From Fen-1258 sp964441505 (lineage in GTDB: Bacteria > Bacteroidota > Ignavibacteria > Ignavibacteriales > Melioribacteraceae), in assembly GCA_964441505.1 (NCBI GenBank), contig CAYTUV010000005.1, positions 79,847 through 143,846 on the forward strand: DNA of 64,000 bases. Reading direction: 5' to 3'. Below are positions 8,675 to 17,567 of the stretch, one piece after another. The number at the start of each line of letters is the position of its first letter. Position 1 is the first letter of the stretch. Position numbers and translations under genes: made by a program. The notes under the pieces are model-generated. The model was given only the letters and a program-made list of their open reading frames with translations. It was not told the origin of the DNA and did no database searches.

Positions 8675-9583
8675 ATGAATAGAAAAATCGTCATAACAGG
8701 TGCCACCGGATTAATCGGTAAAAAGATTGCGGATTTGTTGATTCGGCGGGGAGACGAAGTGACTATTTTCACGCGCTCTATTGATAGGGCAAAACAGATC
8801 ATTCCCGGGGCAGCGGAATATGTTGAGTGGAACTATAAGAAACAGGATTGGCAAATTTATATCGAGGGAATTGATGCCGTGATACACCTTGCCGGAGAGA
8901 ACGTAATGGCTAAACGCTGGAACAAGGAACATAAAGCCAATATTCTCAATAGCCGGGTCGAATCGACATTTTCTTTGGTTAATGCAATAGGACACGCTGT
9001 GATTAAACCAAAAGTTTTCATTTCTGCATCTGCTACAGGTTACTATGGAAATTCAGAACAGCCGGTAACGGAAGTATCATTGCCCGGCAAGGATTTTCTT
9101 GCCGATGTAGTAAGTGCATGGGAAGCCGAGACGAAGAAAGTTGATGCGTATAAAATCCGCCGTGTAAATATCCGCACCGGAATTGTACTTGATAAAAATG
9201 AAGGTGCACTCGCACAGATGGTAACACCTTTTAAATATTTTATCGGCGGCCCGCTCGGTAACGGTAAGCAATGGTTTCCCTGGATTCATATTGATGATGT
9301 GGTTGGAATATTCTTGCACGCTTTAGATAATGAAAATGTAGAAGGCGCTGTTAATTGCGTTTCGCCCAATCCCGTTACAATGAATCAATTTGCAGAAACA
9401 ATAGGCAAAACTCTTAAACGTCCTTCTTCTTTAAGGATACCGGAATTTTTATTAAGATTGATATTAGGCGAATCATCAAGTGTAGTTATCGGAGGTTTAA
9501 AAGTATCTTCGTCAAAAATTATTTCTTGCGGGTATAAGTTTAAGTACAGTTATATAGAAGAAGCGCTGAATAATCTTCTTTGA
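8675..9583 (+). CDS. TIGR01777 family SDR/epimerase-like oxidoreductase
   Basis: A 302-residue cytosolic protein of the atypical short-chain dehydrogenase group (YfcH-like). The NAD(P)-binding motif GATGLIG is at 9-15. Other family blocks are AVIHLAGENVMAKRWNKEHK (about 70-88), ISASATGYYGN (about 112-122) and GPLGNGKQWFPWIHIDDVVG (about 192-211). The C-terminal DUF1731 part ends in GYKFKYSYIEEAL. Enzymatic activity of the family is poorly known. The gene is divergent from the DUF5686 gene (166 bases between starts) and ends 6 bases before the convergent pilin-like operon, leaving no room for a terminator of its own. Confidence 0.93.
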   Translation: MNRKIVITGATGLIGKKIADLLIRRGDEVTIFTRSIDRAKQIIPGAAEYVEWNYKKQDWQIYIEGIDAVIHLAGENVMAKRWNKEHKANILNSRVESTFSLVNAIGHAVIKPKVFISASATGYYGNSEQPVTEVSLPGKDFLADVVSAWEAETKKVDAYKIRRVNIRTGIVLDKNEGALAQMVTPFKYFIGGPLGNGKQWFPWIHIDDVVGIFLHALDNENVEGAVNCVSPNPVTMNQFAETIGKTLKRPSSLRIPEFLLRLILGESSSVVIGGLKVSSSKIISCGYKFKYSYIEEALNNLL

Positions 9584-9589
9584 CCGTGT

Positions 9590-10813
9590 TTATTCAAACC
9601 ATGATACAATTTCAAACGAACCCGTACCCGGGTAAGCCGGCGGAGATGCAAAAGCTAATCTATCATCGTATCGATATCTTTTGCTAAATCCGGATTGAAT
9701 AACCGTAGTGCTTCCGGACCGAAATGTTCCTACTGGTCCCCTTGCGTTTTGAATAACTCCCCCATAAAGATAGATCGCCCCACTAACAGGTCTGTTTTGA
9801 TAATTTTCCGCAACAAATGAACCAGACTGTGAATAAATAGAAGCATCAATTCTAACATCATTATTGTTAGCCGAATTTTCCGTTATAACAATATCTCTTT
9901 CAGCAACTATTCCAAGCAAATCTTGAGAACTGGGATTTGTTCTTGGGTTGGTGTTATAAGTAACATCATCGTCAATAAAAATTTTTCCTAGGTTGCCTCC
10001 TGTTCCTGATGCGGCAATTGTATACTTACCTTTGATATTTCCTTTAATTCTTAGTTCGGCATTTTCTGCAAATATTACTCCGTTAGGTGCAAAAGTGGAA
10101 GCTAAAGCATAAGTATATGATCCTGAGCTGCTGAATTTATATCTAACGCTGTCTCCTCTAAATTCAAAATAGACTTTATCATGACCGGTAATATTCGCAC
10201 CACCAGTTGCAGCGTTTGCTACATTTGAAACACCGCTAGAGGGGATGTCAATGTGAACACCTGTCTCCATTCCACCCAGAAACTGCGGTGTTGCACTGTT
10301 ACTGTATTTAACCAAACTTCCATCAATAGTAACTTTACCCATAAATACGGGTCTATCAGCAACTCTAAGAGATCCATTTGAATGAAGAGGGCCCCAGACA
10401 GTATCGCGTGTAGTCCACCAAATGTTTGCCCCTTCACTGTTTGAAAAATAAGCGTATTTCGAAAATGAACTTGGCTTTAATAATATTCTTGTTTTTGCAG
10501 TTACTCCATTATAATTACCTATGGATATCAATTCTTTGATATTTTGGTATGCGTCAATAGTCGTAAGCGTTACTGCTATCGTTCCTCCGTCGAAATTATA
10601 ATTTAAAGTTTGATCTCCAATAGAGTTATTGAAAAAGATTTTATTGGTGGCTAGATTCACTCCAGCATCGGTTAAATGACGAGCTTTTGCATCGTAGAAA
10701 TAGCCAGAAAAATTTTCTACTGTGCCGATTGCCATCTGGTTAAAATTTTTGCCGGCAACCATAAATATTAAACTGAATCCGAGTACTAACAGTAAAGCCG
10801 CTTTGCCGCCCAT
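9590..10813 (-). CDS. Pilin-like / PilX-like exported protein, third gene of trio
   Basis: A 407-residue protein I cannot assign to a named gene. It begins with a very short leader and a long hydrophobic helix (MGGKAALLLVLGFSLIFMV), the layout of type IV (pseudo)pilins. Residues 30-60 (FNQMAIGTVENFSGYFYDAK) continue as an amphipathic helix. The rest is Gly/Ser/Asn-rich beta structure with right-handed-helix-like runs (for example NGVIFAENAELRIKGNIKGK). DUF4900-type proteins share this plan. It is the last of three tightly packed genes (11 bases after the previous stop) whose products all start this way. Probable role: a minor pseudopilin or surface protein assembled by a type II/IV pilus machine encoded elsewhere. 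Confidence 0.65.
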   Translation of the reverse strand: MGGKAALLLVLGFSLIFMVAGKNFNQMAIGTVENFSGYFYDAKARHLTDAGVNLATNKIFFNNSIGDQTLNYNFDGGTIAVTLTTIDAYQNIKELISIGNYNGVTAKTRILLKPSSFSKYAYFSNSEGANIWWTTRDTVWGPLHSNGSLRVADRPVFMGKVTIDGSLVKYSNSATPQFLGGMETGVHIDIPSSGVSNVANAATGGANITGHDKVYFEFRGDSVRYKFSSSGSYTYALASTFAPNGVIFAENAELRIKGNIKGKYTIAASGTGGNLGKIFIDDDVTYNTNPRTNPSSQDLLGIVAERDIVITENSANNNDVRIDASIYSQSGSFVAENYQNRPVSGAIYLYGGVIQNARGPVGTFRSGSTTVIQSGFSKRYRYDDRLAFASPPAYPGTGSFEIVSWFE

Positions 10814-10824
10814 ACAATTATTCC

Positions 10825-11460
10825 TTACCTGTTTCTAAAGTTTCTTGCAGCTAATCTGATCTGCCTCCAAATAACTCTTCTATCAGCAGAATAGTCATTT
10901 CCATATGCTGTCGGATTTTCTACAGCGATATCTAATTGAATAGTGGCAATGCCAAATGGAGGAGTAGCAGGAAAAGGATCAATTTTGTCTCCGGTAGCAT
11001 CGAAATAAGTTAACTTAAATTGAGTAACGCCCAAGTTAGACCCTTTTGGAACTTCTCCGTTAATAACCCGATAGAGAAGACGATCGTTTGGATTTGGTGT
11101 TACAGATAATTCGGAAGTACTTCCTAAATAATAGCGTAATGTATCAACTACACCATTGCCGTAATCATTAGCGGCTGTAGTGTTAACTATATCTGTAAGA
11201 AAAGAAATCCGATTTGAATCGGCGCTAATTATTGCCAAAGCTTGATTTGGAATCTTTGTCCAATCGTAACAGTAACCAATTTTACGAAAGTCATATTCAA
11301 TCAGTTTTACCACCTCAACAAGATTCTGTTGAACGATTTTTTCGCCGCTATATAAATAATTATTCTGAACCGACGAGTCGTTCATCCTCAATAAGATCAT
11401 TAATAATAATCCGCCAATTACTGTAGAGCCAAGTATGTCTAATAACGTGCTAAATCCCAT
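10825..11460 (-). CDS. PilW-like minor pseudopilin candidate
   Basis: A 211-residue protein. The N terminus MGFSTLLDILGSTVIGGLLL has a Gly-Phe junction and an acidic residue at position 8, loosely like the prepilin consensus G|FTLIE. A hydrophobic helix to about residue 27 and an amphipathic helix (NLVEVVKLIEYDFRKIGYCY) follow, as in PilW/PilJ proteins. The remainder is beta-rich with LRYYLGSTSELS and LLYRVINGE, matching the PilW pattern of describing a record of strands after the helix. Middle gene of the trio, 9 bases after the upstream stop. The function in pilus or pseudopilus initiation is inference from family resemblance. Confidence 0.6.
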   Translation of the reverse strand: MGFSTLLDILGSTVIGGLLLMILLRMNDSSVQNNYLYSGEKIVQQNLVEVVKLIEYDFRKIGYCYDWTKIPNQALAIISADSNRISFLTDIVNTTAANDYGNGVVDTLRYYLGSTSELSVTPNPNDRLLYRVINGEVPKGSNLGVTQFKLTYFDATGDKIDPFPATPPFGIATIQLDIAVENPTAYGNDYSADRRVIWRQIRLAARNFRNR

Positions 11461-11469
11461 TTCAATCCT

Positions 11470-11997
11470 TTATCTAAAATACCAGTAGCTGTAAATAGAA
11501 GACATTTTTATTGTGTCATTAATGCCAGGACTAACAACTTTCACACTAATTCTTTTGCACCAAGTTCTTGAAGCAGAAACATTATTTGGATTATCTGGAT
11601 TAACATAATCAACTCTGGCATAAGTATTAAAAATCATTTTTTTGTCTGTTCCTTCAAGAATTAGAGAATCAGTTTTAGGTACTGTTTTATAGACATTGAA
11701 ATCATCAAAGTCGTTAAAGGTAGTTGGGTCGTTGTTAAGTTCACCGGCGTCAAGGCCTAAAGCCCCAACGTTAGTTAATGAATTAATAGAGGTTACAGCC
11801 ACTGTGTCGGTATTATGATCAAATGCTTTGCCGGTTGCTTGTTCAATAGTAGAAGTTGCCAGCGATACACTTAGAATACCATAACGATTTTCCACCATTA
11901 TTGTATTGGTTGTTATTAATCCGCGACTAGAAGTAAGTATAACCATACTTAGTAAAAAAAACGCCGCAATAGTAATCATCATTTGTCCGGTGTTCAT
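11470..11997 (-). CDS. Pilin-like exported protein, first gene of trio
   Basis: A 175-residue protein with N terminus MNTGQMMITIAAFFLLSMVI: a three-residue leader, Gly4, then an uninterrupted hydrophobic helix, as expected for a class III-type pilin-like substrate of a prepilin peptidase, although the usual Glu5 is absent. After a long amphipathic helix (ENRYGILSVSLATSTIEQAT) the C-terminal half is beta-rich and ends in SSIYSYWYF. No close family is recognised. It starts the three-gene operon; the 222 bases up to the divergent gene at 12220 should contain both promoters. Confidence 0.6.
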   Translation of the reverse strand: MNTGQMMITIAAFFLLSMVILTSSRGLITTNTIMVENRYGILSVSLATSTIEQATGKAFDHNTDTVAVTSINSLTNVGALGLDAGELNNDPTTFNDFDDFNVYKTVPKTDSLILEGTDKKMIFNTYARVDYVNPDNPNNVSASRTWCKRISVKVVSPGINDTIKMSSIYSYWYFR

Positions 11998-12219
11998 TTA
12001 TCCAACCACTTTGGTATGGTGAAAAAATAGCTAAAATCTGAAACTATATCGAATCAAATATCGTGCAACGAATTTATGTAGTGTTTCTAATCATATTGCC
12101 CACATTTTAAAGTTTCTTGTAATAGTTACTTGTAGAAATGTACCGTAATGAATGAGATCATCAAAAAATTCTTCTAAAGTTGTTATATTGGGCACAAAGT
12201 TTAAGAAAGAGATGAATGT

Positions 12220-12816
12220 ATGGATTCTTCTAACGCCATCAACATACTTGTTGCAATCAATTTGATGGTTTCCATGAGCGCAAATTATTCCGGTGCAAAG
12301 AAAGGCTTTAAGACTTCAATTACAAAAGTTGTAGAACGACCTGTTTCGTTTCTTCAAAAATTCCCCCCGAATGTTGCAGTGTTGGTGCTGATATTCACAA
12401 TAATCTCGATATTTAAATTGGGAACATTGCCGGAAGAGTATGAATCGGAATTATTTGGTCTCCGGATTGCCGGATTAATAATGTTTGTTATTTTTTCATG
12501 GCTTCAGGTATTTGCTTATAAATCTTTAGGAAATTCATATGCTCAGGATGTGGTTATTATGAAAGAGCATAAATTATATACATCGGGGATATACAAATTC
12601 ATACGGCACCCGCAATATCTCAGTCAACTGCTCAGTGATCTGGGCGCAGGACTAGCGTTATTAAGTTACCTCGTTATTCCCGTGGTTATTCTTGTTGAAC
12701 TCCCGCTTTTTATAATGAGAGCTGCGTTGGAAGATAGACTTCTCAAAAAACATTTTGGTGATGAATATTCCGTTTACAAAAAAAGAAGCGGTTTCATGAT
12801 TCCGTTCATCGGGTAG
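12220..12816 (+). CDS. Isoprenylcysteine carboxyl methyltransferase-like membrane protein
   Basis: A 198-residue integral membrane protein with about five hydrophobic segments (roughly 5-22, 45-66, 77-98, 130-160). The ICMT/PEMT signature is at the C-terminal half: YTSGIYKFIRHPQYLSQLL, then the EDRLLKKHFGDEYSVYKKR helix, which together bind S-adenosylmethionine in this family. Bacterial members methylate unknown small lipophilic or carboxyl substrates. The stop is 6 bases before the amidase start, so the two genes are probably co-transcribed. Substrate not inferable. Confidence 0.85.
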   Translation: MDSSNAINILVAINLMVSMSANYSGAKKGFKTSITKVVERPVSFLQKFPPNVAVLVLIFTIISIFKLGTLPEEYESELFGLRIAGLIMFVIFSWLQVFAYKSLGNSYAQDVVIMKEHKLYTSGIYKFIRHPQYLSQLLSDLGAGLALLSYLVIPVVILVELPLFIMRAALEDRLLKKHFGDEYSVYKKRSGFMIPFIG

Positions 12817-12822
12817 TCTGTT

Positions 12823-14424
12823 ATGGTAAACAAATTTATTTTTTTTCTCTTGTTTTTATTTGTGTCTGTTTCTTTTTCTCAGCGCTTTTACAAAATTACA
12901 GTCCAGATAGATGGTCGGGAAGAAACACTCTCATATGTTGCCCGCAATGGAATCGATTATGTCTCTGCCAAAGAGACAGCAGCACTGCTCTCGGCAAATC
13001 AATTTTACAATACGGAAGCCGCAAAGATTGAGATCAAATTCAAAGAGTATAGTCTAAAGTTCTCAGCGAAAAATCAGTTTGTGATTCTTAATCGTAAATC
13101 AGACGGGGCACAGAAAATTTTTCAGATTCCAATTCCAACTATTTTTATCAGGGACGATATTTTTCTTCCGCTTATCTTCTGCACCGATTATATAAATCTT
13201 GCCTATGGCTACAAAATTTCATTTGACAGCCGGACAAAAAATCTGAGTGTTTCTAACAAACCGGTCACTGCCGAAACTTTTGTGCTTCCGAAAGCAGTTC
13301 TCGCAAAAGAAGAAAAACCTGTAGAGCCTGAAACAGTTGTTGAAAAACCTAATGGCAAATTTGATATCAATTCAATCTCCATTGAGGATAAATCTAACGG
13401 AACCCTCATACGGCTAAAAACGAGTCGTAGAATTTCAATACCACGCCACTCGATTAATGAGGGAAATTTATTTGTCTTCCTAACAGGAGTAAGTATTGCG
13501 CCCGAGATTGTAAATCTGGTAAAACCGGCGGGACTTGTAAAAAGAATCAAAAGAACTGTTATCTCTTCAAAGAATATTCAACTTGAGTTTGCACTTGAGG
13601 ATGGCTATTCAACTTCGGAAGCGTTTCAGGATGTTGAAAGCAATGATATAATGATAACCATTCACAATAAACTGTTTCAGGCTGCCCTTCCAAATGTGGA
13701 CGAGGTAAAATCGAAATGGATTTTTGATGCTGTAGTAATTGATGCCGGACATGGTGGGAAAGATCCCGGTGCGATAGGAGTTACCGGCGTTCGCGAAAAA
13801 GATATTAATCTTTCTATCGCTCTTAAAGTAGGAAAATTGATTTCCCAAAATCTTCCCGGTGTTCGCGTAATATATACCAGAGATACAGATCAATTTATTG
13901 AATTGTATAAACGGGGGAAGATTGCAAACGAAAACGGTGGTAAACTTTTCATCTCAATTCACTGTAACTCAACAGAACAGAAAGATATAAGCTACCGGGG
14001 ATTTGAAGTATACCTGTTGCGACCGGGCAGAACACAAAGGGCAATAGCAATCGCTGAGTTTGAGAATAGTGTAATTAAATATGAGGATAATCAGGAACGT
14101 TATCAGAAACTTACCGATGAGAATTTTATTCTTGTCAGCATGGCTCACTCACAGTACATGCGCTACTCAGAATCTTTTTCGGATATCCTGAATCAGGAAT
14201 GGAAACATGTTGTTAAGATACCGGCGTTGGGAATAAAACAGGCCGGGTTCTATGTCTTAGTTGGTGCTTCAATGCCGGGTGTTCTTGTTGAAACCGGATT
14301 TCTTTCCAACCGTAAGGATGAGACTCACGTTAATAGTCCGGAAGGACAAGCAGAAATTTCCCTTGCTGTTTTTAATTCAGTAAAGAAATACAAAGAGAAT
14401 TATGAGAAAGAATTTGGCAATTAG
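12823..14424 (+). CDS. N-acetylmuramoyl-L-alanine amidase (AmiC-type) with N-terminal stalk and AMIN domains
   Basis: Periplasmic zinc amidase that cuts the stem peptide from peptidoglycan. Of 533 residues, 1-19 are a signal peptide (SVSFSQ). About 24-145 resemble a copper-amine-oxidase N-like fold (GREETLSYVARNGIDYVSAK). About 183-282 form an AMIN-type beta domain (GTLIRLKTSRRIS). Amidase_3 spans about 300-525: zinc ligands H310 (IDAGHGGKDPG), E325 (GVREKDINLSIALKVG) and H380 (FISIHCNS), catalytic Glu E490 (GVLVETGFLSN). The tandem N-terminal modules suggest septal or envelope targeting. Its stop codon TAG overlaps the first base of a palindromic repeat. Confidence 0.95.
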   Translation: MVNKFIFFLLFLFVSVSFSQRFYKITVQIDGREETLSYVARNGIDYVSAKETAALLSANQFYNTEAAKIEIKFKEYSLKFSAKNQFVILNRKSDGAQKIFQIPIPTIFIRDDIFLPLIFCTDYINLAYGYKISFDSRTKNLSVSNKPVTAETFVLPKAVLAKEEKPVEPETVVEKPNGKFDINSISIEDKSNGTLIRLKTSRRISIPRHSINEGNLFVFLTGVSIAPEIVNLVKPAGLVKRIKRTVISSKNIQLEFALEDGYSTSEAFQDVESNDIMITIHNKLFQAALPNVDEVKSKWIFDAVVIDAGHGGKDPGAIGVTGVREKDINLSIALKVGKLISQNLPGVRVIYTRDTDQFIELYKRGKIANENGGKLFISIHCNSTEQKDISYRGFEVYLLRPGRTQRAIAIAEFENSVIKYEDNQERYQKLTDENFILVSMAHSQYMRYSESFSDILNQEWKHVVKIPALGIKQAGFYVLVGASMPGVLVETGFLSNRKDETHVNSPEGQAEISLAVFNSVKKYKENYEKEFGN

Positions 14425-14548
14425 CTGTCAGCGTTCGGCTTTTAATTAATTCATAAAAAAACTAAATGATGATATCGTCGGGATTCAAAAATCATTGACC
14501 GACCGCGTTATTAAAAAAGCTGAGAGCTAACAGCTGAATTCTGACAGC
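14424..14548. repeat. AGCTGTCAG inverted-repeat element
   Basis: Ends GCTGTCAG (14424-14431) and CTGACAGC (14541-14548) are exact inverted repeats, with GCTGAGAGCTAACAGCTG just inside the right end. The string GACCGCGTTATTAAAAAAGC (about 14501-14520) recurs with small changes at about 17681-17700, so both intergenic regions carry related debris. The left end overlaps the amidase stop codon. Confidence 0.6.
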
Positions 14549-14620
14549 AATGTGATTTGTTATTCAAGCAACATCGCACTAACTTTGCCAAACAAATTTT
14601 CAAAAGAAAGGTTCTTTTAT

Positions 14621-15031
14621 ATGACTAATGCTCAAAAATGGGTTGCCGCATTTCTTGGATTGTTCCTCATTCTGTTTTTGCTTGGGCGACTCACACGTAA
14701 AGAAGAAGCGCAAATGCCTCAGACAATGGGAATGCAGCAGACTCAGCCATCGGGCAATGTTGACGGATTAACATTAATTAAACAAACCGGCTGTACCTCT
14801 TGCCATGGCGATAATTTGCAGGGCTCAAAACTTGCACCGGCACTGGTAAACATCAAGAAATACTGGTCACGTGACGCGTTGATTAATTATTTGCGTAATC
14901 CGCAGTCATACAGCCGTGATGTTCGTTTCGATGATTACCGGGCTAAATATAAAAATGTGATAATGCCGTCATACGGCAATATTGATGTTAAGGAATTGGG
15001 AAAAATTTCTGAATATCTGCTGACCCGCTGA
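14621..15031 (+). CDS. Membrane-anchored small cytochrome c
   Basis: A 136-residue monohaem c-type cytochrome. I start it at 14621 (MTNAQKWVAAFLGLF) because AAAGAAAGG lies about ten bases upstream and the reading starts directly with an N-terminal membrane anchor (about 7-24); the frame is open further up to 14552. A flexible Met/Gln-rich linker (EEAQMPQTMGMQQTQ) leads to the haem site CTSCH at about residues 61-65. A distal Met is probably in VIMPSYG, as in class I cytochromes. It would carry electrons on the periplasmic face of the membrane. No oxidase or reductase genes are adjacent, so the partner is unknown. Confidence 0.88.
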   Translation: MTNAQKWVAAFLGLFLILFLLGRLTRKEEAQMPQTMGMQQTQPSGNVDGLTLIKQTGCTSCHGDNLQGSKLAPALVNIKKYWSRDALINYLRNPQSYSRDVRFDDYRAKYKNVIMPSYGNIDVKELGKISEYLLTR

Positions 15032-15114
15032 AAGAATTAAACATATCGTTTTAAAGAACCTCATCGCAAAATAATTTTTAAGATGCTGTCAGCTGAACAA
15101 ATGCAACTACAAGA

Positions 15115-15627
15115 TTATTTAAGATATCTTTCCTTAATTATGGTGAGATGATGATTAACGTGACCCGCCATAATAAAGGCCAGGGCGCGGACAGTAAACT
15201 GATTTCCGTTGGCTCTTCCTTTTCGGAGGGAGATTTCATCAGAAAAATTTTTGAACATCATTGTATTTGACCTTCGAAGTGCGCAAAATTCTTCAACCAA
15301 CTCACGAAGCTTAATATCATTATAGTTTGACTGCCTGACGTATTCGTTTTCGTCAAAACCGGGAAGATCGTTTTGATCGTTACGGGCAAAACGCAAAGCG
15401 CGGTATACAAAAACTCTTTCGGTATCAATCATATGTCCCATTATTTCGCGAACACTCCATTTACCGGGAGAGTAGCGAAACAATGATTCTTTCTTAGAAA
15501 CATTCTTAAACAGTTTATAGATCTGGTTGCTTTGTTTTTTCAAAGTCTTGATGATGTCTCCATTAGGCACTTTATCTACATAGGTGTGATAGTATGCCGC
15601 GTATTCGTCTTTTTGCGGGTGTTTCAT
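15115..15627 (-). CDS. DinB family protein
   Basis: A 170-residue four-helix-bundle protein of the DinB/YfiT metal-binding superfamily. The three-His type site is visible: GHMIDTERVFVYRALR (about 65-80) and GHVNHHLTIIKERYL at the C terminus, together with the family start KSNxxY-like YSPGKWSVREIMGHM. Family members include DNA-damage-induced proteins and thiol (bacillithiol/mycothiol) transferases; which applies here is not decidable. A good ribosome-binding site (AAAGGAGAG) precedes the ATG. Placed 11 bases after the methylglyoxal synthase stop, so co-transcribed with it. Confidence 0.9.
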   Translation of the reverse strand: MKHPQKDEYAAYYHTYVDKVPNGDIIKTLKKQSNQIYKLFKNVSKKESLFRYSPGKWSVREIMGHMIDTERVFVYRALRFARNDQNDLPGFDENEYVRQSNYNDIKLRELVEEFCALRRSNTMMFKNFSDEISLRKGRANGNQFTVRALAFIMAGHVNHHLTIIKERYLK

Positions 15628-15638
15628 AACTCTCCTTT

Positions 15639-16097
15639 CTACATGCTTCTGTTTAGGTAATCGTTATAGTCTAATATTATTCGGGGATATGTTTCTTTCA
15701 TAAGATGAGATGAAAAAATAAAATCTGCAGATGCTCTGTTACACGCAATCGGAATGTTCCAGACAACAGCGATGCGTAATAGTGCTTTTACATCAGGATC
15801 GTGCGGCTGGGGCTCAAGCGGATCCCAGAAAAAAATCAATATGTCAATTTCGTTTTCGGAGATCTTTGCGCCGATCTGCTGATCTCCGCCGAGGGGACCG
15901 CTTTTCAATTTATTTACTGTGAAACCCAAATCCTGTTCCAGCATTTTTCCGGTTGTGCCTGTTGCATAAATTTCATGATCGCCAAGATTTCCCCGATTAT
16001 ATTTTGCCCATTCGATCAAATCTTGTTTTTTGTTATCGTGAGCGACAAGCGCAATCCGTTTTTTCTTCTGCATGTCGATGTTAACAAATTTTTTCAT
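15639..16097 (-). CDS. mgsA: Methylglyoxal synthase
   Basis: Converts dihydroxyacetone phosphate to methylglyoxal and phosphate, a bypass of lower glycolysis under phosphate limitation or sugar-phosphate stress. The 152 residues carry the whole family pattern: IALVAHDNKKQDLIEWA, the phosphate-binding YATGTTGKMLE, the catalytic Asp in SGPLGGDQQIGAKI, and FFWDPLEPQPHDPDVKALLR with the active-site His. GAGGG about eight bases before the first ATG supports the long start (MKKFVNIDMQ) over the internal Met9. First gene of a two-gene unit with dinB-like. Confidence 0.96.
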   Translation of the reverse strand: MKKFVNIDMQKKKRIALVAHDNKKQDLIEWAKYNRGNLGDHEIYATGTTGKMLEQDLGFTVNKLKSGPLGGDQQIGAKISENEIDILIFFWDPLEPQPHDPDVKALLRIAVVWNIPIACNRASADFIFSSHLMKETYPRIILDYNDYLNRSM

Positions 16098-16187
16098 TGC
16101 ATCAACCCTCTAGTTTCTTCTACCAAAAGTTATGAAAGTAGTGGGTTATTATCTAACCGATTCTCTAAATCAAAAGAAGGAACGGCT

Positions 16188-16211
16188 ATGAAAAATTACA
16201 ATTGCTTTTGA
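16188..16211 (+). CDS. Seven-codon leader-like ORF
   Basis: ATG at 16188 reads MKNYNCF then TGA. It is preceded by a strong Shine-Dalgarno (AGAAGGAA, spacing about six bases). It lies 45 bases before the Tat-exported aminotransferase homologue on the same strand. It may be a leader peptide, a decayed gene start, or chance; no attenuator hairpin is obvious. Confidence 0.25.
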   Translation: MKNYNCF

Positions 16212-16256
16212 ATAATGAATTGCGAAGATTGCACATGACATCGAACAGGAGCTACT

Positions 16257-17567
16257 ATGTTTTCACGTCGTCAGTTTTTAAATCGGTTTATTGTTTCAAC
16301 AGGTGGCGCAATAGTAATGATGAAAGCAGACGCTTTGGCCAGAGTTACAAAGGCAGTCGGAAATTTCAAGCCATCGTCGAATCCAAATGCAGTTGCCGGT
16401 GATGAAGATTTCTGGGCTCATATTCAATCGGCATTCGACGTTGACCGTTCACTTATCAATCTAAACAATGGCGGCGTGTCCCCTTCTCCGACAGTTGTCA
16501 TGAATGCGATGAAACGCTATCTCGACTACTCCAACCAGGCCCCATCGTATTACATGTGGCAGCATGTAGAACCGAAGATTGAAACAGTACGTGAAAAATT
16601 AGCAATAGTTTTTGGTTGCGATAAGGAAGAGATAGCAATAACCCGCAATGACAGTGAATCTCTTCAAAATATTCAGCAGGGATTTGATTTCAAAACCGGA
16701 GACGAAATATTAACAACTACGCAAGACTATCCCCGAATGCTTACGACTTTTAATCAGATGGAACGGCGCATCGGTGTGAAGGTGAATAAAGTAAAATATC
16801 CGACTCCGTTGATAAACAAGGGCGATTACGTTGATGCGCTTGAAAAAGGAATTACACATAACACAAAAATAATTTTAATCAGCCATGTTTGTTTTCTTAC
16901 CGGACAAATACTTCCGGTGCGGGATGTCTGCCGCATGGCGCATGAAAGGGGAATTGAAGTAATTGTTGACGGCGCTCATTCGTTCAATCATTTTCCATAT
17001 AAGCTTTCTGATCTTGAGTGTGATTATTTCGGCACATCGCTTCACAAATGGACATATGCCCCCATTGGAACAGGAATGTTATATGTGAAGAGAAATCTTA
17101 TAAAAAAAATATGGCCGTTGATGGCTGCACCGAAAGAGATGGATGACAATATCCGCAAGTTCGAAGAAATCGGCACTCACCCTGCGGCGAATCATAACGC
17201 GATTGCAGAAGCACTTGCGTTCAATGAGGAAATTGGAATAGAACGAAAAGCCGCAAGATTACGCTATCTTCATAAACGCTGGATCAACCGTTTAAAGAAA
17301 TATGAGAATGTTAAATTCATGCTGGATATCAATGATGATTCAAACTGGGCGGGAATTGTTAATTTCGCTATTGATGGAGTTGATGTGGGTAAACTTACAG
17401 GCTATCTACTAAATAATTATAGAATCTTTACGGTGCCAATTGTCTTTGAAGAGTTTAATGGAATTAGAGTTACCCCCAATGTCTATACTCTTGTTTCGGA
17501 GATGGATTTCTTCGCGGATGTATTAGAAAAAGTAGCAAAGGGTGAAGTGAAGGAAGTTTTGAAATAA
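16257..17567 (+). CDS. Tat-exported class V aminotransferase-fold protein (isopenicillin N epimerase-like)
   Basis: A PLP-dependent fold type I protein of 436 residues. The N terminus MFSRRQFLNRFIVSTGGAIV is a textbook twin-arginine signal (SRRQFL), followed by a hydrophobic stretch and about 25 linker residues. The enzyme starts near residue 50 with INLNNGGVSPSPTVV. PLP contacts are D238 and H241 (VDGAHSFNHFPY) and the Schiff-base Lys K264 (TSLHKWTYAPIGTG). Length equals ordinary class V enzymes plus the signal. Export by Tat fits a protein that folds around its cofactor in the cytoplasm. AGGAG lies six bases before the ATG. Substrate unknown; desulfurase, epimerase and lyase activities all occur in this family. 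Confidence 0.9.
   Translation: MFSRRQFLNRFIVSTGGAIVMMKADALARVTKAVGNFKPSSNPNAVAGDEDFWAHIQSAFDVDRSLINLNNGGVSPSPTVVMNAMKRYLDYSNQAPSYYMWQHVEPKIETVREKLAIVFGCDKEEIAITRNDSESLQNIQQGFDFKTGDEILTTTQDYPRMLTTFNQMERRIGVKVNKVKYPTPLINKGDYVDALEKGITHNTKIILISHVCFLTGQILPVRDVCRMAHERGIEVIVDGAHSFNHFPYKLSDLECDYFGTSLHKWTYAPIGTGMLYVKRNLIKKIWPLMAAPKEMDDNIRKFEEIGTHPAANHNAIAEALAFNEEIGIERKAARLRYLHKRWINRLKKYENVKFMLDINDDSNWAGIVNFAIDGVDVGKLTGYLLNNYRIFTVPIVFEEFNGIRVTPNVYTLVSEMDFFADVLEKVAKGEVKEVLK

Noticed and set aside
15801..16211. 136-codon plus-strand ORF opposite mgsA
   Set aside because: Antisense shadow of methylglyoxal synthase; only its last seven codons have a ribosome-binding site of their own.
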